Of a stretch of 64,000 bases of DNA, positions 23,614-33,004 are shown one piece after another. Position 1 is the stretch's first letter. Every line of letters begins with the position of its first letter. The stretch spans positions 186,001-250,000 of the forward strand of contig CAVQJJ010000011.1 in the NCBI GenBank assembly GCA_963712835.1. The letters are read 5' to 3'. The position numbers and the translations under genes were made by a program. A model generated the notes under the pieces. The model ran no database searches. It was not told the DNA's origin and saw nothing but the letters and a program-made list of their open reading frames with translations. This DNA is from DATARH01 sp963712835. Its GTDB lineage: Bacteria > Pseudomonadota > Alphaproteobacteria > ATCC43930 > CGMCC-115725.

Positions 23614-25074
23614 ATGGACATCCACGGGGACAACCGCGCCTTCGACTCGGCGACCCTGCTCGCCGCCGATCTCCGCGACCGCAAGATCGGCTGCGTCGAG
23701 CTGCTCGATTTCTTTCTCGCCCGCGCCGAGCGGCACAACCCCAAGCTCAACGCGATCATTGTCTGGCAGATCGACAAGGCGCGCGATCGCGCCCGCGCGG
23801 CCGACGAGGCGCTGGCAAAAGGTCAGCGCTGGGGGCCGCTGCACGGTGTCCCGATGACGGTCAAGGAATCGTTCAACCTGGCCGGGCTGCCGACCACCTT
23901 CGGCAACCCGGCGTGGAAGGACAATGTCCCCGCTGCCAACTCTGTCGTGGTCGATCGGCTGCAAAACGCCGGCGCGGTGATCTTCGGCAAGACCAACGTG
24001 CCCTACATGCTCTCCAACTCGCAGAGCTTCAACGACATCTACGGCACGACCAACAACCCATGGGATGTGACGTGCGGCCCAGGGGGATCGTCGGGCGGCG
24101 AAGCCGCGACCTTAGCCGCCGGGTTGAGCGCGCTCGGCGCCGGCAGCGACATCGCCGGCTCGCTGCGCAACCCGGCGCACTACTGCGGCGTCTACGGCCA
24201 CAAGCCGACATGGGGCCTGATTCCGACGCGCGGCCACGCGCCGCCGGGCGTCGTCACCCCGACCGACATTTCCGTTGTCGGGCCAATGGCGCGCAGCGCC
24301 GACGATCTAGCGTTGGCGCTGGGCATTCTCGCCGGGCCGGATGCACTGCAGCAAGCGGCGTGGCGGGTGCAGTTCCCGGCGCCGCGCGGCAGAAGCCTCA
24401 AGGATTTCCGCGTCGCGGTGTGGGGTTCGGCGCCGGAGGCGCCGATCGACGACAGCGTCGCGATGCTCTTCGCGGCGGCGGTGGAAGCTGTCCGCAAGGC
24501 CGGCGCCGCGGTCGATGAAAGCGCGCGCCCCGTCGAGCTCGGCGAAAACCACCGGCTTTTCCTGCGGCTGCTGCGCTCGGCGACCGCCGGGCGGCTGACC
24601 GACGAAGCCTATGCCGAACAGGTCAAGCTCGCCGCGATGCTGACGCCGGACGATCTGAGCCCGCGCGCCCATGTCGCGCGCGGCGCCACCCTGTCGCATC
24701 GCGAGTGGGGCCAAGCCAACGAGGCGCGCAGCAAGCTGCGCTACGTCTGGCGCGAGTTCTTCAGGCGCTTCGATGTGCTGCTCGCGCCGGTCGCGGCGAC
24801 CGCCGCCTATCCGCACGACCACAACCCCGATTTCGGCGCGCGGCGGATCATCATCAACGGTGAGCCGCATTCGCACGTCGACATCACCTGGGCGGGACTG
24901 GCGGCGCTGTCATACCTGCCGGCCACCGCCGCGCCGATCGGGCGTACGGCAAGCGGCTTGCCGGTCGGGCTGCAGATCATCGGCCCGGAAGGCGAGGACC
25001 CGACGACGATCGAATTCGCCCGCCTCCTCGCCCGGGAGATCGGCGGCTTCACGCCGCCGCCGGGCTACGAATAG
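23614..25074 (+). CDS. Amidase (amidase-signature family)
   Basis: A 486-residue amidase-signature hydrolase. The Ser-cisSer-Lys triad is visible: Lys84 in MTVKESFNLAG, the cis-Ser in GPGGSSGGEAA (about residue 159) and the nucleophile Ser in GSDIAGSLRNPA (about residue 183). The C-terminus (LPVGLQIIGPEGED) is also typical. No signal peptide is present. It could hydrolyse small aliphatic or aromatic amides; it is not part of a gatCAB set. It follows the VOC gene by 8 bases, and the LivHMGF importer of amide type lies 2.5 kb upstream, which hints at amide use. Confidence 0.93.
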   Translation: MDIHGDNRAFDSATLLAADLRDRKIGCVELLDFFLARAERHNPKLNAIIVWQIDKARDRARAADEALAKGQRWGPLHGVPMTVKESFNLAGLPTTFGNPAWKDNVPAANSVVVDRLQNAGAVIFGKTNVPYMLSNSQSFNDIYGTTNNPWDVTCGPGGSSGGEAATLAAGLSALGAGSDIAGSLRNPAHYCGVYGHKPTWGLIPTRGHAPPGVVTPTDISVVGPMARSADDLALALGILAGPDALQQAAWRVQFPAPRGRSLKDFRVAVWGSAPEAPIDDSVAMLFAAAVEAVRKAGAAVDESARPVELGENHRLFLRLLRSATAGRLTDEAYAEQVKLAAMLTPDDLSPRAHVARGATLSHREWGQANEARSKLRYVWREFFRRFDVLLAPVAATAAYPHDHNPDFGARRIIINGEPHSHVDITWAGLAALSYLPATAAPIGRTASGLPVGLQIIGPEGEDPTTIEFARLLAREIGGFTPPPGYE

Positions 25075-25166
25075 GCACCGACTAAAACGCGGCGCGACAC
25101 TGCCGATTGTCGGCAAACGCCGATTTCGCGCTTGAAATCGGCGGCGTGCCGGTAGCATTGGTAGGC

Positions 25167-26333
25167 ATGTCCAGTCCGAGCGGCACTGCTGGCGCGACCC
25201 TTCCGGAACCCGCCGCGCATGACAGCGAGCGCGACCGCGACCGCAACGCGGCATCCGCGCCCGTCAGCGACGCCAACGGCATGCCGGTCGATGACCTGCC
25301 GCCGCTGATCGAGCCGAGCGTCGATCCGTTCGAATCGCTGACGCTTAGCGGTGAAATCCTTGAACCTCGGCCCGGGCCGCCTCCGCCTTCGCCAAAAGCG
25401 CCGGTGATCCTGCCGCCCGTGCCGGTCGCCGCGTCCGTCGCGGAGGCGACACCGGTCGAAGTGGTGAAGATCGTATCGGCACCCTTGCGGACGCCGGTCA
25501 TCCCGACCCCCGGCCGAGCCGTTAGGAGCGTGTTGGCTGCGCCCGGCGCGGCGATGCGGGGGATAAAGCGGCATCGTTATGTGCTCGGCGGAGTTTGCGT
25601 CGCGATTATCGCTATCGTCGCGGTCGCCTATGTGACGAATGTCGGGCCGTTCGCCCACGTCGAGCACTACTCGATCGCCGCCGCGCCGAAAGACCCGGCG
25701 CAACGCGTCGCCTATTTCCAGCGCGGCGCCGATGCCGGCGACGCCGGAGCCGAGCTGGAGCTGGCGATCATTTATGCCAAGGGCGACGGTGTCGCGCAGG
25801 ATTACGCCAAATCGGCGAGCTGGTTTCGCGCCGCCGCCGACCAGGGCGTGCCGCGCGCGCAATATGACCTGGGGGTGATGTACGAACGCGGCCGCGGCGT
25901 GAAGCTCGACCTTACCGAGGCCGCCAACTGGTATCTCAAATCGGCGACGGCGGGTTATGCGCTCGCCCAATACAATCTCGCGGTGTGCTACACCAAGGGG
26001 CAAGGCATCCGCCAGGACCTGAACGAGGCGGCGCTGTGGTATCGCCGCGCCGCGACGCAAGGCGTGAGGCAGGCGATGATCAACCTCGCGGTGATGTACG
26101 ATCGCGGCCAGGGGGTCACCGCTTCGCCGGTGGATGCCTATGCCTGGTATCTCGCGGCCGGGCGGCGCGGCGACGATCCTGCCGCGCGGCGCGCCAAGGA
26201 CGTGTATAACGGCATGACGAAGCAGGATCAGATACATGCCGACGCGCTGGCGAGCGACGTCGCCAACTCGATCCACGAACCCGCTGCCGGCAGCGAAGCC
26301 GCCGCCGCGGTGACAAACGCGGAGGAACACTGA
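25167..26333 (+). CDS. Membrane-anchored Sel1-repeat protein
   Basis: About 388 residues. The N-terminal 130 are Pro/Ala-rich and probably disordered. One transmembrane helix follows near residues 135-155 (YVLGGVCVAIIAIVAVAYVT), and the C-terminal part holds four to five Sel1 repeats (units such as AAADQGVPRAQYDLGVMYER and SATAGYALAQYNLAVCYTKG). The topology puts the repeats in the periplasm, as in PodJ- and ExoR-like scaffolds, where Sel1 repeats mediate protein contacts. The start is uncertain: a TTG at 25107 is an alternative to the ATG at 25167. It is followed after 13 bases by a small membrane protein gene. Confidence 0.82.
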   Translation: MSSPSGTAGATLPEPAAHDSERDRDRNAASAPVSDANGMPVDDLPPLIEPSVDPFESLTLSGEILEPRPGPPPPSPKAPVILPPVPVAASVAEATPVEVVKIVSAPLRTPVIPTPGRAVRSVLAAPGAAMRGIKRHRYVLGGVCVAIIAIVAVAYVTNVGPFAHVEHYSIAAAPKDPAQRVAYFQRGADAGDAGAELELAIIYAKGDGVAQDYAKSASWFRAAADQGVPRAQYDLGVMYERGRGVKLDLTEAANWYLKSATAGYALAQYNLAVCYTKGQGIRQDLNEAALWYRRAATQGVRQAMINLAVMYDRGQGVTASPVDAYAWYLAAGRRGDDPAARRAKDVYNGMTKQDQIHADALASDVANSIHEPAAGSEAAAAVTNAEEH

Positions 26334-26346
26334 CGGTGGACGCGAT

Positions 26347-26598
26347 ATGGCTCTGACATTGACGAGGCGGCGGCGTATCGCGCCGATGGAGCAGGAATTC
26401 GAGCGCCGGCCCGTCCGGCAACCGGAGCCGGTCGTCACGCGCGACGACGATTATCACGTCGAGGGTGAGACGATCGTCGAAAACCCGTCGATCGGCGCCC
26501 GCGTGGTGCATTCGCTGCAAATCTTGCTGATCCTCGTTGTGGCGATCTTGTCGGCCGCGATCATCTGGACGCTCGGGGTGATATTCGGTATCTGGTAA
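26347..26598 (+). CDS. Small tail-anchored membrane protein, unknown
   Basis: An 83-residue protein with a charged N-terminal half and a single hydrophobic helix near the C-terminus (about residues 56-80, ILLILVVAILSAAIIWTLGV). It may be tail-anchored. I do not recognise it. It begins 13 bases after the Sel1 protein gene on the same strand, so the pair is probably co-expressed. A second in-frame ATG at residue 14 could be the true start. Confidence 0.6.
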   Translation: MALTLTRRRRIAPMEQEFERRPVRQPEPVVTRDDDYHVEGETIVENPSIGARVVHSLQILLILVVAILSAAIIWTLGVIFGIW

Positions 26599-26623
26599 TC
26601 CGGCTCGATTGGCACGGCGTACG

Positions 26624-28303
26624 TCAACGCAGCTCGGGGAAATCCTCTTCCCAGAATTCCACCTCGACGCGCACGCCCTGGGCGCGCCGCTCGGCTTCGG
26701 CGGCGCGCAGTTCGACGCGGCGGATCTTGCCGGAGATCGTCTTGGGGAGCTCGGCGAATTCCAGCCGCCGCACGCGCTTGAACGGCGCCAGCGTCGCGCG
26801 GCAATGGCGGAAGATCTCGAGCGCGGTGTCGCGCGTCGGCACGTGGTTGCCGGCCAGCGCGACAAAGGCCTTGGGCACCGCGAGCCGCATCGCGTCGGGT
26901 GACGGCACCACCGCCGCCTCGGCCACCGCGATGTGTTTGATGAGCGCGCTTTCGAGCTCGAACGGGCTGATCCGGTAGTCCGAGGCTTTGAACACATCGT
27001 CGGCCCGGCCGACATAAGTGTAGTAGCCGTCGGCGTCGCGCGTCGCGACGTCGCCGGTGTGGTAGGCCGCGCCCGAAACCGGCACTACCGCGCTGTCCTC
27101 GCCCTGGTAACCCGGCATCAGTCCCAGCGGCGCCGGGTCGAGCGCCAGGCAAACCTCCGCCTCCTCCTGTTCGACGCCCTCGGGATCGAGCAGCCGCACG
27201 CGATAGCCGGGCGCCGGCTTACCCATCGCGCCGGGTTTGACCTTCTGCCCCGGAAAGTTGCCGATCTGCAGTGTCGTTTCGGTCTGGCCGTAGCCGTCGC
27301 GGATCGTCAGGCCCCAGGCGTTGCTCACCTGGTCGATGATCTCGGGATTGAGCGGCTCGCCGGCGCCGACTACCTCGCGCAGCGCGACCTTGTGGGCCTT
27401 GAGGTCCTCCTGGATCAGCATTCGCCACACGGTCGGCGGAGCGCAGAACGTGGTGACCTTGTAGCGCGTCAACGCGTCGAGCAGCCCCTTGGCGTTGAAT
27501 CGCGGCTGGTTGAACATGAAAACGCAGGCTTCGGCGAGCCACGGCGCGAAAAAGCAGCTGTAGGCGTGCTTGGCCCAGCCGGGCGAGGAAATATTGAGGT
27601 GGATGTCACCGGGCTGCAATCCCAGCCAGTACATCGTCGCCAGGTGGCCGACCGGATAGCTCTGATGGCTGTGCAGCACCAGCTTGGGTTTCGCGGTGGT
27701 GCCCGAGGTGAAATAGAGCAGCAGCGGGTCGCCGGCCTTGGTCTCGCCGTCCGGCGTGAAGCGCGCCGGCGCCTTGGCCGCGTCGGCGTAATCGTTCCAG
27801 CCCGCGACCGGGCCGATGCAGATGCGCGTGTAGCCGCCGGGAATGTCGGCGAATTTCGATGCGTGCTCGGGGCTGGTCACGACGTGGCGGGCGCGGCCGC
27901 GGTCGAAGCGGTCGATCAAATCGTCGCGGGTCAGCAACGTCGAGGCGGGAATGGTCACCGCGCCAAGCTTCATCGCCGCGAGCATCACCTCCCACAGCGG
28001 CACCACATTGCCGAGCATCAGCAGGATGCGATCGCCGCGCTTGACCCCGAGCCCGCGCAGGTAATTGGCGACGCGGTTCGACCGCTCGGCCATCTCGGCG
28101 AAGGAGATTTTCTCCTCACCACCGCCCTCGTTGACGATCCACAGCGCGGGCCGGTCGTTGCCGTGGGCGAGCGGGTCGAAATAATCGAGCGCCCAGTTGA
28201 ACCGGTCGAGCCGAGGCCAGCGGAAATCGCGATAGGCCGTGTCGTAATCGGCGCGGTGGGTGAAGAGAAATTCCCGCGCTTCTAAAAATGCGGCTGCCGA
28301 CAT
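26624..28303 (-). CDS. Acyl-CoA synthetase (AMP-forming, medium-chain/acetyl-CoA synthetase-like)
   Basis: A 559-residue adenylate-forming enzyme that activates a carboxylic acid to its CoA thioester. The phosphate loop YFTSGTTAKPKLVLHSHQSY, the adenine motif DGYGQTETTLQIGNF, the hinge region YRISPFELESALIKH and the C-terminal catalytic Lys in LPKTISGKIRRVELR are all present. The ATG at 28303 has GGAGGG five bases upstream and is chosen over a longer frame that would overlap the divergent gene. The overall build resembles acetyl- or benzoate-type ligases. The acid used is unknown; the MaoC-like and amidase genes nearby would fit a small catabolic neighbourhood. Confidence 0.92.
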   Translation of the reverse strand: MSAAAFLEAREFLFTHRADYDTAYRDFRWPRLDRFNWALDYFDPLAHGNDRPALWIVNEGGGEEKISFAEMAERSNRVANYLRGLGVKRGDRILLMLGNVVPLWEVMLAAMKLGAVTIPASTLLTRDDLIDRFDRGRARHVVTSPEHASKFADIPGGYTRICIGPVAGWNDYADAAKAPARFTPDGETKAGDPLLLYFTSGTTAKPKLVLHSHQSYPVGHLATMYWLGLQPGDIHLNISSPGWAKHAYSCFFAPWLAEACVFMFNQPRFNAKGLLDALTRYKVTTFCAPPTVWRMLIQEDLKAHKVALREVVGAGEPLNPEIIDQVSNAWGLTIRDGYGQTETTLQIGNFPGQKVKPGAMGKPAPGYRVRLLDPEGVEQEEAEVCLALDPAPLGLMPGYQGEDSAVVPVSGAAYHTGDVATRDADGYYTYVGRADDVFKASDYRISPFELESALIKHIAVAEAAVVPSPDAMRLAVPKAFVALAGNHVPTRDTALEIFRHCRATLAPFKRVRRLEFAELPKTISGKIRRVELRAAEAERRAQGVRVEVEFWEEDFPELR

Positions 28304-28460
28304 GACGCCCTCCGTGTCTGCTCCCTTGGCGGACTTGCCGCTATGCTCGGATAAGCCGGCGTCGCTGTCGAGGGAGAGCGTGGCCGAGCCGCGGCGGCTA
28401 GGAGTTGCCGGAACCGGCGCCGCCGCCGATACTCCGAGAAAATGTCGGGAGGGAAGCCGC

Positions 28461-29855
28461 ATGCGCCAGCGTCACGCCGTTTTTGCCGCCGCTATCGCCT
28501 TGATCTGCATCGCGGCCTTGCCCGCGGCCCGCGCCCAGGCACAGGCGCAATCGCCGGCGCAGGGCTCAGCCCCGGGAGCTGCCCCGGGAGCTGCTCCGGG
28601 GGCCGCCCCGGGAGCTGACTGGCTTGCCGCCGCCGAGACCAGCAACATGCAGATCATCGGCCGCAACGATTTAAACGGCGCGGGCAAAGGCGGCGAGGGC
28701 TTGGCGCTGACGCAATACGCCAACGGCAAACGGGTGCTGTTCCTCGCGCATGAATCGGCGCCGATATGCGTCAGCATCATCGACGTGACCGACCCGACCA
28801 AACCCTCCGTCATCAAGCAGATCCCGGTCGAGGCGGATTTTGTGCGCTGCAATTCGCTGGGCCTCTCGGGCACGACGCTGATCGTCGCGCATCAGACCGA
28901 GAAGCAGGGCCAGCAATACGCCGGCATCGACATCTACGATGTCGCCGACCCGGCGAACCCGCAAAAGCTGTCGCATTTCGACACGTCGGGACCGCATTCG
29001 CGCGGCGTGCACTATTTGTGGTTCACCGATGGCCATTATGCCTACCTCTCGACCGGGGCGAAGGATTTCGAGCCCCGCGACGAGAAGGACGACCAGTTCT
29101 TGATGATCGTCGACGTGTCGAACCCGAAGGAGCCGAAGGAAGTCGGACGCTGGTGGCTGCCCGGCACGCGGGTCGGCGATGCCGCCGAGCCGCCGCCGCG
29201 GGTCGAGCTGTTCGACGCCGGAATGCGCCTCCACACGCCGACCATCCCCGCCGACCAGCCGAACCGGCTCTATGCCGGCTGGATCGACGGCGGCTGGGTG
29301 ATCCTCGACATCAGCGACAAGGCGCACCCGAAGATCGTCGCCCGCCGCTCGTGGCAGTCGATGGGCGAGGGCTTTGCGCATACCGTCACGGCGATCCCCT
29401 CGCGCGGCCTCGCGATCCAGACCGAGGAGGCAATCGGCAATTTGTGCAGCGACTGGCCGAAACGAAATTGGGTGTGGGACATCTCGAACGAACGCCACCC
29501 TGTCGTGCTCGCCACCATGCCGCCGCCGCACGACCAGGCCGAACTATGCAAGGCCGGCGGCCGCTTCGGTTCGCACAACATCAACATGAACCGTTGGTCG
29601 CCCTATGAGATGACGCTGAAGAACACCGTCGTCGGCAGCTATTTCAACGGCGGGGTGCGCGCCTATTCGATCGCCGACCCGTCGCGCCCCACCGAGATCG
29701 GCTACGTGATCCCGAAAGCGCCGCCGGGCAACACGATGCACACGATCCAGATCAACGACGTCTACGTCGACGAACACGGGCTCATCTACGCCAACGACCG
29801 GTTCACCGGCGGGCTCTACATCATCAAATACACCGGGAGCACGCCGCTGAATTGA
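28461..29855 (+). CDS. Exported LVIVD-repeat beta-propeller protein
   Basis: A 464-residue exported protein. MRQRHAVFAAAIALICIAAL begins a Sec signal peptide ending near ARA. A short low-complexity linker of PGAA repeats follows. The rest holds LVIVD-type repeats (ICVSIIDVTDPTKPSVIKQI, AGIDIYDVADPANPQKLSHF, LMIVDVSNPKEPKEVGRWW), which fold as a beta-propeller; surface or periplasmic binding is expected. The start is supported by GGGAGGGAAG upstream. The gene is divergent from the acyl-CoA ligase with 157 bases between starts. A specific function is not known. Confidence 0.87.
   Translation: MRQRHAVFAAAIALICIAALPAARAQAQAQSPAQGSAPGAAPGAAPGAAPGADWLAAAETSNMQIIGRNDLNGAGKGGEGLALTQYANGKRVLFLAHESAPICVSIIDVTDPTKPSVIKQIPVEADFVRCNSLGLSGTTLIVAHQTEKQGQQYAGIDIYDVADPANPQKLSHFDTSGPHSRGVHYLWFTDGHYAYLSTGAKDFEPRDEKDDQFLMIVDVSNPKEPKEVGRWWLPGTRVGDAAEPPPRVELFDAGMRLHTPTIPADQPNRLYAGWIDGGWVILDISDKAHPKIVARRSWQSMGEGFAHTVTAIPSRGLAIQTEEAIGNLCSDWPKRNWVWDISNERHPVVLATMPPPHDQAELCKAGGRFGSHNINMNRWSPYEMTLKNTVVGSYFNGGVRAYSIADPSRPTEIGYVIPKAPPGNTMHTIQINDVYVDEHGLIYANDRFTGGLYIIKYTGSTPLN
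28569..28618 (+). repeat. Tandem 12-bp repeat coding for PGAA units
   Basis: About four copies of a GC-rich 12-base unit of the form GCCCCGGGAGCT stand head to tail inside the LVIVD-protein gene, just after the signal peptide region. Being a multiple of three, copy changes would keep the frame and only alter linker length, so the tract could vary between strains. Confidence 0.7.
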
Positions 29856-30016
29856 GCGACAGCCGGCGCAGTAAGGTAAGTAAGATTTTCGCGTCCCGCG
29901 GGCTGGGAGGAGTTCGGTTGAAACGCCAAGGCGCACCGCCACATTCTAGGTGTTCTGCCGTCGTCTCGCTACCTCGGGGGTAACCACAGGCGTAGCCAAT
30001 TCCGAGGCGCGTCAGA

Positions 30017-31350
30017 ATGCCTTATCTCTACCGCGATGACATCAAGGCCCGGTTCTACATGAGCCGGAAGGTGCCGAAGACTGCGCGGCCTTCTCGGCCG
30101 CGCGTTCCTCATGCACAAGTTTCCACAATCGGTCGGCGAGGCGGACGCGAACGATCAATCCTTGTTGATCGCCCATCGTTGGGAGGGTGAGATCGCCCGC
30201 GCTCGCGGTCAATTGCCCAAGCCGTCGATCCTCGGCGCGCTCGTCGAGTTGGCGGATCGACTCCAGCGTGGCGAGATACCCCAAGATGATGGGTGTGCTC
30301 GAAACGGGCGAAACCATGAACCTCGGTGAAATTGATCCTGCGCGCGTACCGCCGGAGACCGTCGAATTTCTGCGTCAGCAGTACGAGAAGCTCGGGTCGC
30401 GTCTGCGGGAGTTTGAGCCCCGGCCAATCAAGGTCGTGCCGGTCTGTACCGAGGACGCGATCCGGCTTTGGCGCGACAAACGCGGTGACGCTCAGCCCGA
30501 TCAAGGGTCAATCGATAAGCGTCGCGCGAAGATGCGCGATTTCTTCGCCTGGGTGCGCGGACGTCACTCGGTCGTAGACGGCGACGATCTCACGCAATGC
30601 ACAGCGGATGACGTACAGGGCTACAAGGAACATCTGGTCGAGACGTATGGCCGGCAGTCGAACGTGCCATATGATCGCATGATCGACGTGCTCGCCTGTT
30701 TCAACGTCGCCGACGAGAACAATAAGTTCCGTGGGCTCAAGGATGGCAATCCCGCCACAAAGGTGACGACGCCGCCGAAGCGCAAGGGCGTTCCGCGCCC
30801 CGCGTTCACGGACAAGCAGCCGACTACATTATGCAGCGCGCGAACGAGAGCACCGACCCGCTGATGTATTGGGGGGTGCCGCTACAGCAGTTCCACGGGG
30901 CGATCATCTCGGAGTTTGCCGACGCCAAGGCGCGGCACGTCAAAGAGATCGATGGCCTTTTGTGCATAGAGTTCACCCCGAGGGGCGCACCACCATCGTT
31001 GAGGGCAAGGTACAGGCGCGTGGTCTCAAGACCCATGCTCGACATCGCGGTCTACCGCTACATCCGTGGTTTCACCGCCACGGGTTTATCGAGCGGCTGC
31101 AAGGTCTGCTCGATACCTACGGGCCGGACGCGCCGCTCTTCCCGGAAGTGCGGCCGAACAAGTGTGGGGAGCGGCGCACCAAGGGCGAGCGACGTGATGG
31201 TCGGTTGGCTGCGCGACATCGGCATCAAGAATAAGGTCGATAATACCGGTGACGTGACGTCCCTGATGACGACCACCTTACCGAAGCTGCTCAGGGCGAG
31301 GCCGTCCACAACATCACGTCAGAGCCTGATCCGCCCGATCGTCTCCACTG
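30017..31350 (+). pseudogene. Degenerate tyrosine recombinase (phage integrase) remnant
   Basis: Integrase-like text is spread over at least four frames. It starts with MPYLYRDDIKARFYMSRKVP at 30017, continues near 30111 in another frame (DANDQSLLIAHRWEGEIARA), and then gives a core-binding domain near 30500-30800 (MRDFFAWVRGRHSV, DDVQGYKEHLVETYG). Catalytic-domain fragments follow from 30831 (GAIISEFADAKARHVKEIDG, with Ile for the catalytic Arg region) and 31030-31130 (THARHRGLPLHPWFHRHGF, GPDAPLFPEVRPN). No intact HxxR...Y end is seen. The gene cannot make an active enzyme. It marks an old integration event at the border of the polysaccharide region. Confidence 0.75.
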
Positions 31351-31918
31351 CCAACATCCCCGCCACCCGCTCGCATCCCAAGCGGGGCAGCCTGCACATC
31401 ACCGCGCACAGCGGGTCAAAGTCGGACGCCGATCACCCCTCTACTGGGGTCAATCTTCACGCCGACACACAGCTATCTACCGAAGGCGCGCGTCATCAGA
31501 CCGACCTGGCTCGCGGTGGTCACCGGTTCCAGGTGGCAGTGAGGTGAGGCTACCCGTTGACTTTGTCGCGCAAGTAATCGGCGATGGCCTTTACACTTTA
31601 CGGCATGCATCGTCGCGGACATTGCCCGACCGAGCCGTTTCGCCTTCAACGCCCGGCTGGAGTTGATGAACAGGATTGGCCGCGAGCGGTCAGCAGCATG
31701 GGGAGCAGCACCTGGACCGCCGCATATGGCCCCACAAATCGGCTTCCAACTGTTCTCGCAGGACTTGCGGGAATTCGAGGAGCGGTCGTGATGCCCGCGC
31801 TCAACACAGTGCGTCGCCGACGTGTTCTATTTCCGCCATGCCGCTTGAGGCGCTGGCGACCAACACAGAAGAGCCTCAAATTGTCGGTTCCTTCGCACGA
31901 CTTTCCGGTTGTGGGTGA
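31351..31918. other. Gene-poor stretch with repeat and gene fragments
   Basis: No intact gene is convincing here. Two copies of a motif GGGTCAA-N5-ACGCCGA lie 34 bases apart (31413-31436 and 31447-31468) and recall the repeated end motifs of IS21-type elements. A stop-bounded fragment around 31560-31790 reads ARLELMNRIGRERSAAWGAA and ends in a stop, which looks like the tail of a lost gene I cannot name. The region is best read as mobile-element debris following the integrase remnant. Confidence 0.45.
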
Positions 31919-32572
31919 TCAAATGACTAGTTTCGACGAATAAAACCCTTCGGCAAAGCCGTCGGGGGCGTTGCACTCGACGCCACGCAGTCGCGCGAGC
32001 GCCATAAACGTTTCAACGGTGAACCAGTTCCGCGTGTGCTGGCTCGGATAATTCGCGACAATGGCTTCTGCCTTGCGCGATGCTACATGTCGCGTCAGCG
32101 GCACGAATAAATTTGGATTGCCTAAATCGCCGTCATATTTCGGAATTTCATACTCCAGGATGAGGTGATCACGAAAAGTGTTGTGGGTCAGTTCGGCGAT
32201 TACACGGTGATCCTGATGCGCGTCTCTTCGCCAATGCGTGAATATCAGTGACGGTTCGCACTCCCGCTTCAGCGCCTCAAACGCATCTTTTATGTCGGAA
32301 CCACAAAACGGGAAGCGGGAATCCGGGAACCGCAAGACATCGACCTGATGTTTACAGCCGTTTTGCAGGAACGTCTCGGCACTGCAGCGAGCCTCGGCGC
32401 GACGTTCCTCCGCGCCGCTGAAGACAACCCACTTTATGGACGCCTGCGCAACTTCCGAAAGCAGGCGCAGAATGGTTCCGCCGCACCCGATTTCGATGTC
32501 GTCGGCATGCGCACCAAGGCAAAGAAGACGCAAAGGGCCGGATTTCTCCGATATTAGTGACAGTGCGTGCAC
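31919..32572 (-). CDS. PIG-L/LmbE-family deacetylase
   Basis: A 217-residue zinc-dependent N-acetylglucosamine deacetylase-like protein. The zinc-binding motif LGAHADDIEIGCGG (His22, Asp24/25) and the second His pair in RRDAHQDHRV are intact. Family members de-N-acetylate GlcNAc-containing glycolipids or antibiotics. The start codon is a GTG with no strong ribosome binding site. It is the first gene of the surface-glycan region and is divergent from a GT4 glycosyltransferase, which supports a role in polysaccharide or glycolipid modification. Confidence 0.87.
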   Translation of the reverse strand: MHALSLISEKSGPLRLLCLGAHADDIEIGCGGTILRLLSEVAQASIKWVVFSGAEERRAEARCSAETFLQNGCKHQVDVLRFPDSRFPFCGSDIKDAFEALKRECEPSLIFTHWRRDAHQDHRVIAELTHNTFRDHLILEYEIPKYDGDLGNPNLFVPLTRHVASRKAEAIVANYPSQHTRNWFTVETFMALARLRGVECNAPDGFAEGFYSSKLVI

Positions 32573-33004
32573 GCGCGGGCCTCCTGACCGATCGGCGATC
32601 GCTCTCTGATTGTTAGGCCGTTCGACCTCAGCCGACTTAATGCCGCTCCATTCCAGCCCATGTACCGATCGCCACGTGCCGGTGGATGCTGAAAGGCCGC
32701 TGCCACTTAAAGCGACCCAGCTGAAGACGGCGAGCTATCCCTAGGAGGTAGGGCGGTCGGATTATTGAAGCCCCACACCGGCTGTTGATAGTCGCAGCGA
32801 TCCGCTCCAGCCGGTACTTCGGGAGGCTTCGATCGCGAAATCGCTGCAAACGACAAGAAGTTGGAAGATGGCAACCACTTTAAAAAAATGCTCGGCTCGG
32901 CAGCGCTTGTCCCGTGGCCGGCTCGTCGCCCGTGCGCGGTGGCGCGCCGGGCTTACGCTCCTTCTGCCGTTCGATACTGTCTCTTCACGTGAGCTTCCTC
33001 TCGC
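32573..33004. other. Intergenic region between PIG-L and GT4 genes
   Basis: The 432 bases between the divergent PIG-L and glycosyltransferase genes must hold both promoters. I see no coding frame with convincing composition and no strong hairpin or repeat. Confidence 0.5.

Noticed and set aside
28569..28618. Short tandem units as a CRISPR or minisatellite regulatory element
   Set aside because: The 12-base units are in frame within a coding region, code for a PGAA linker and have no spacers.
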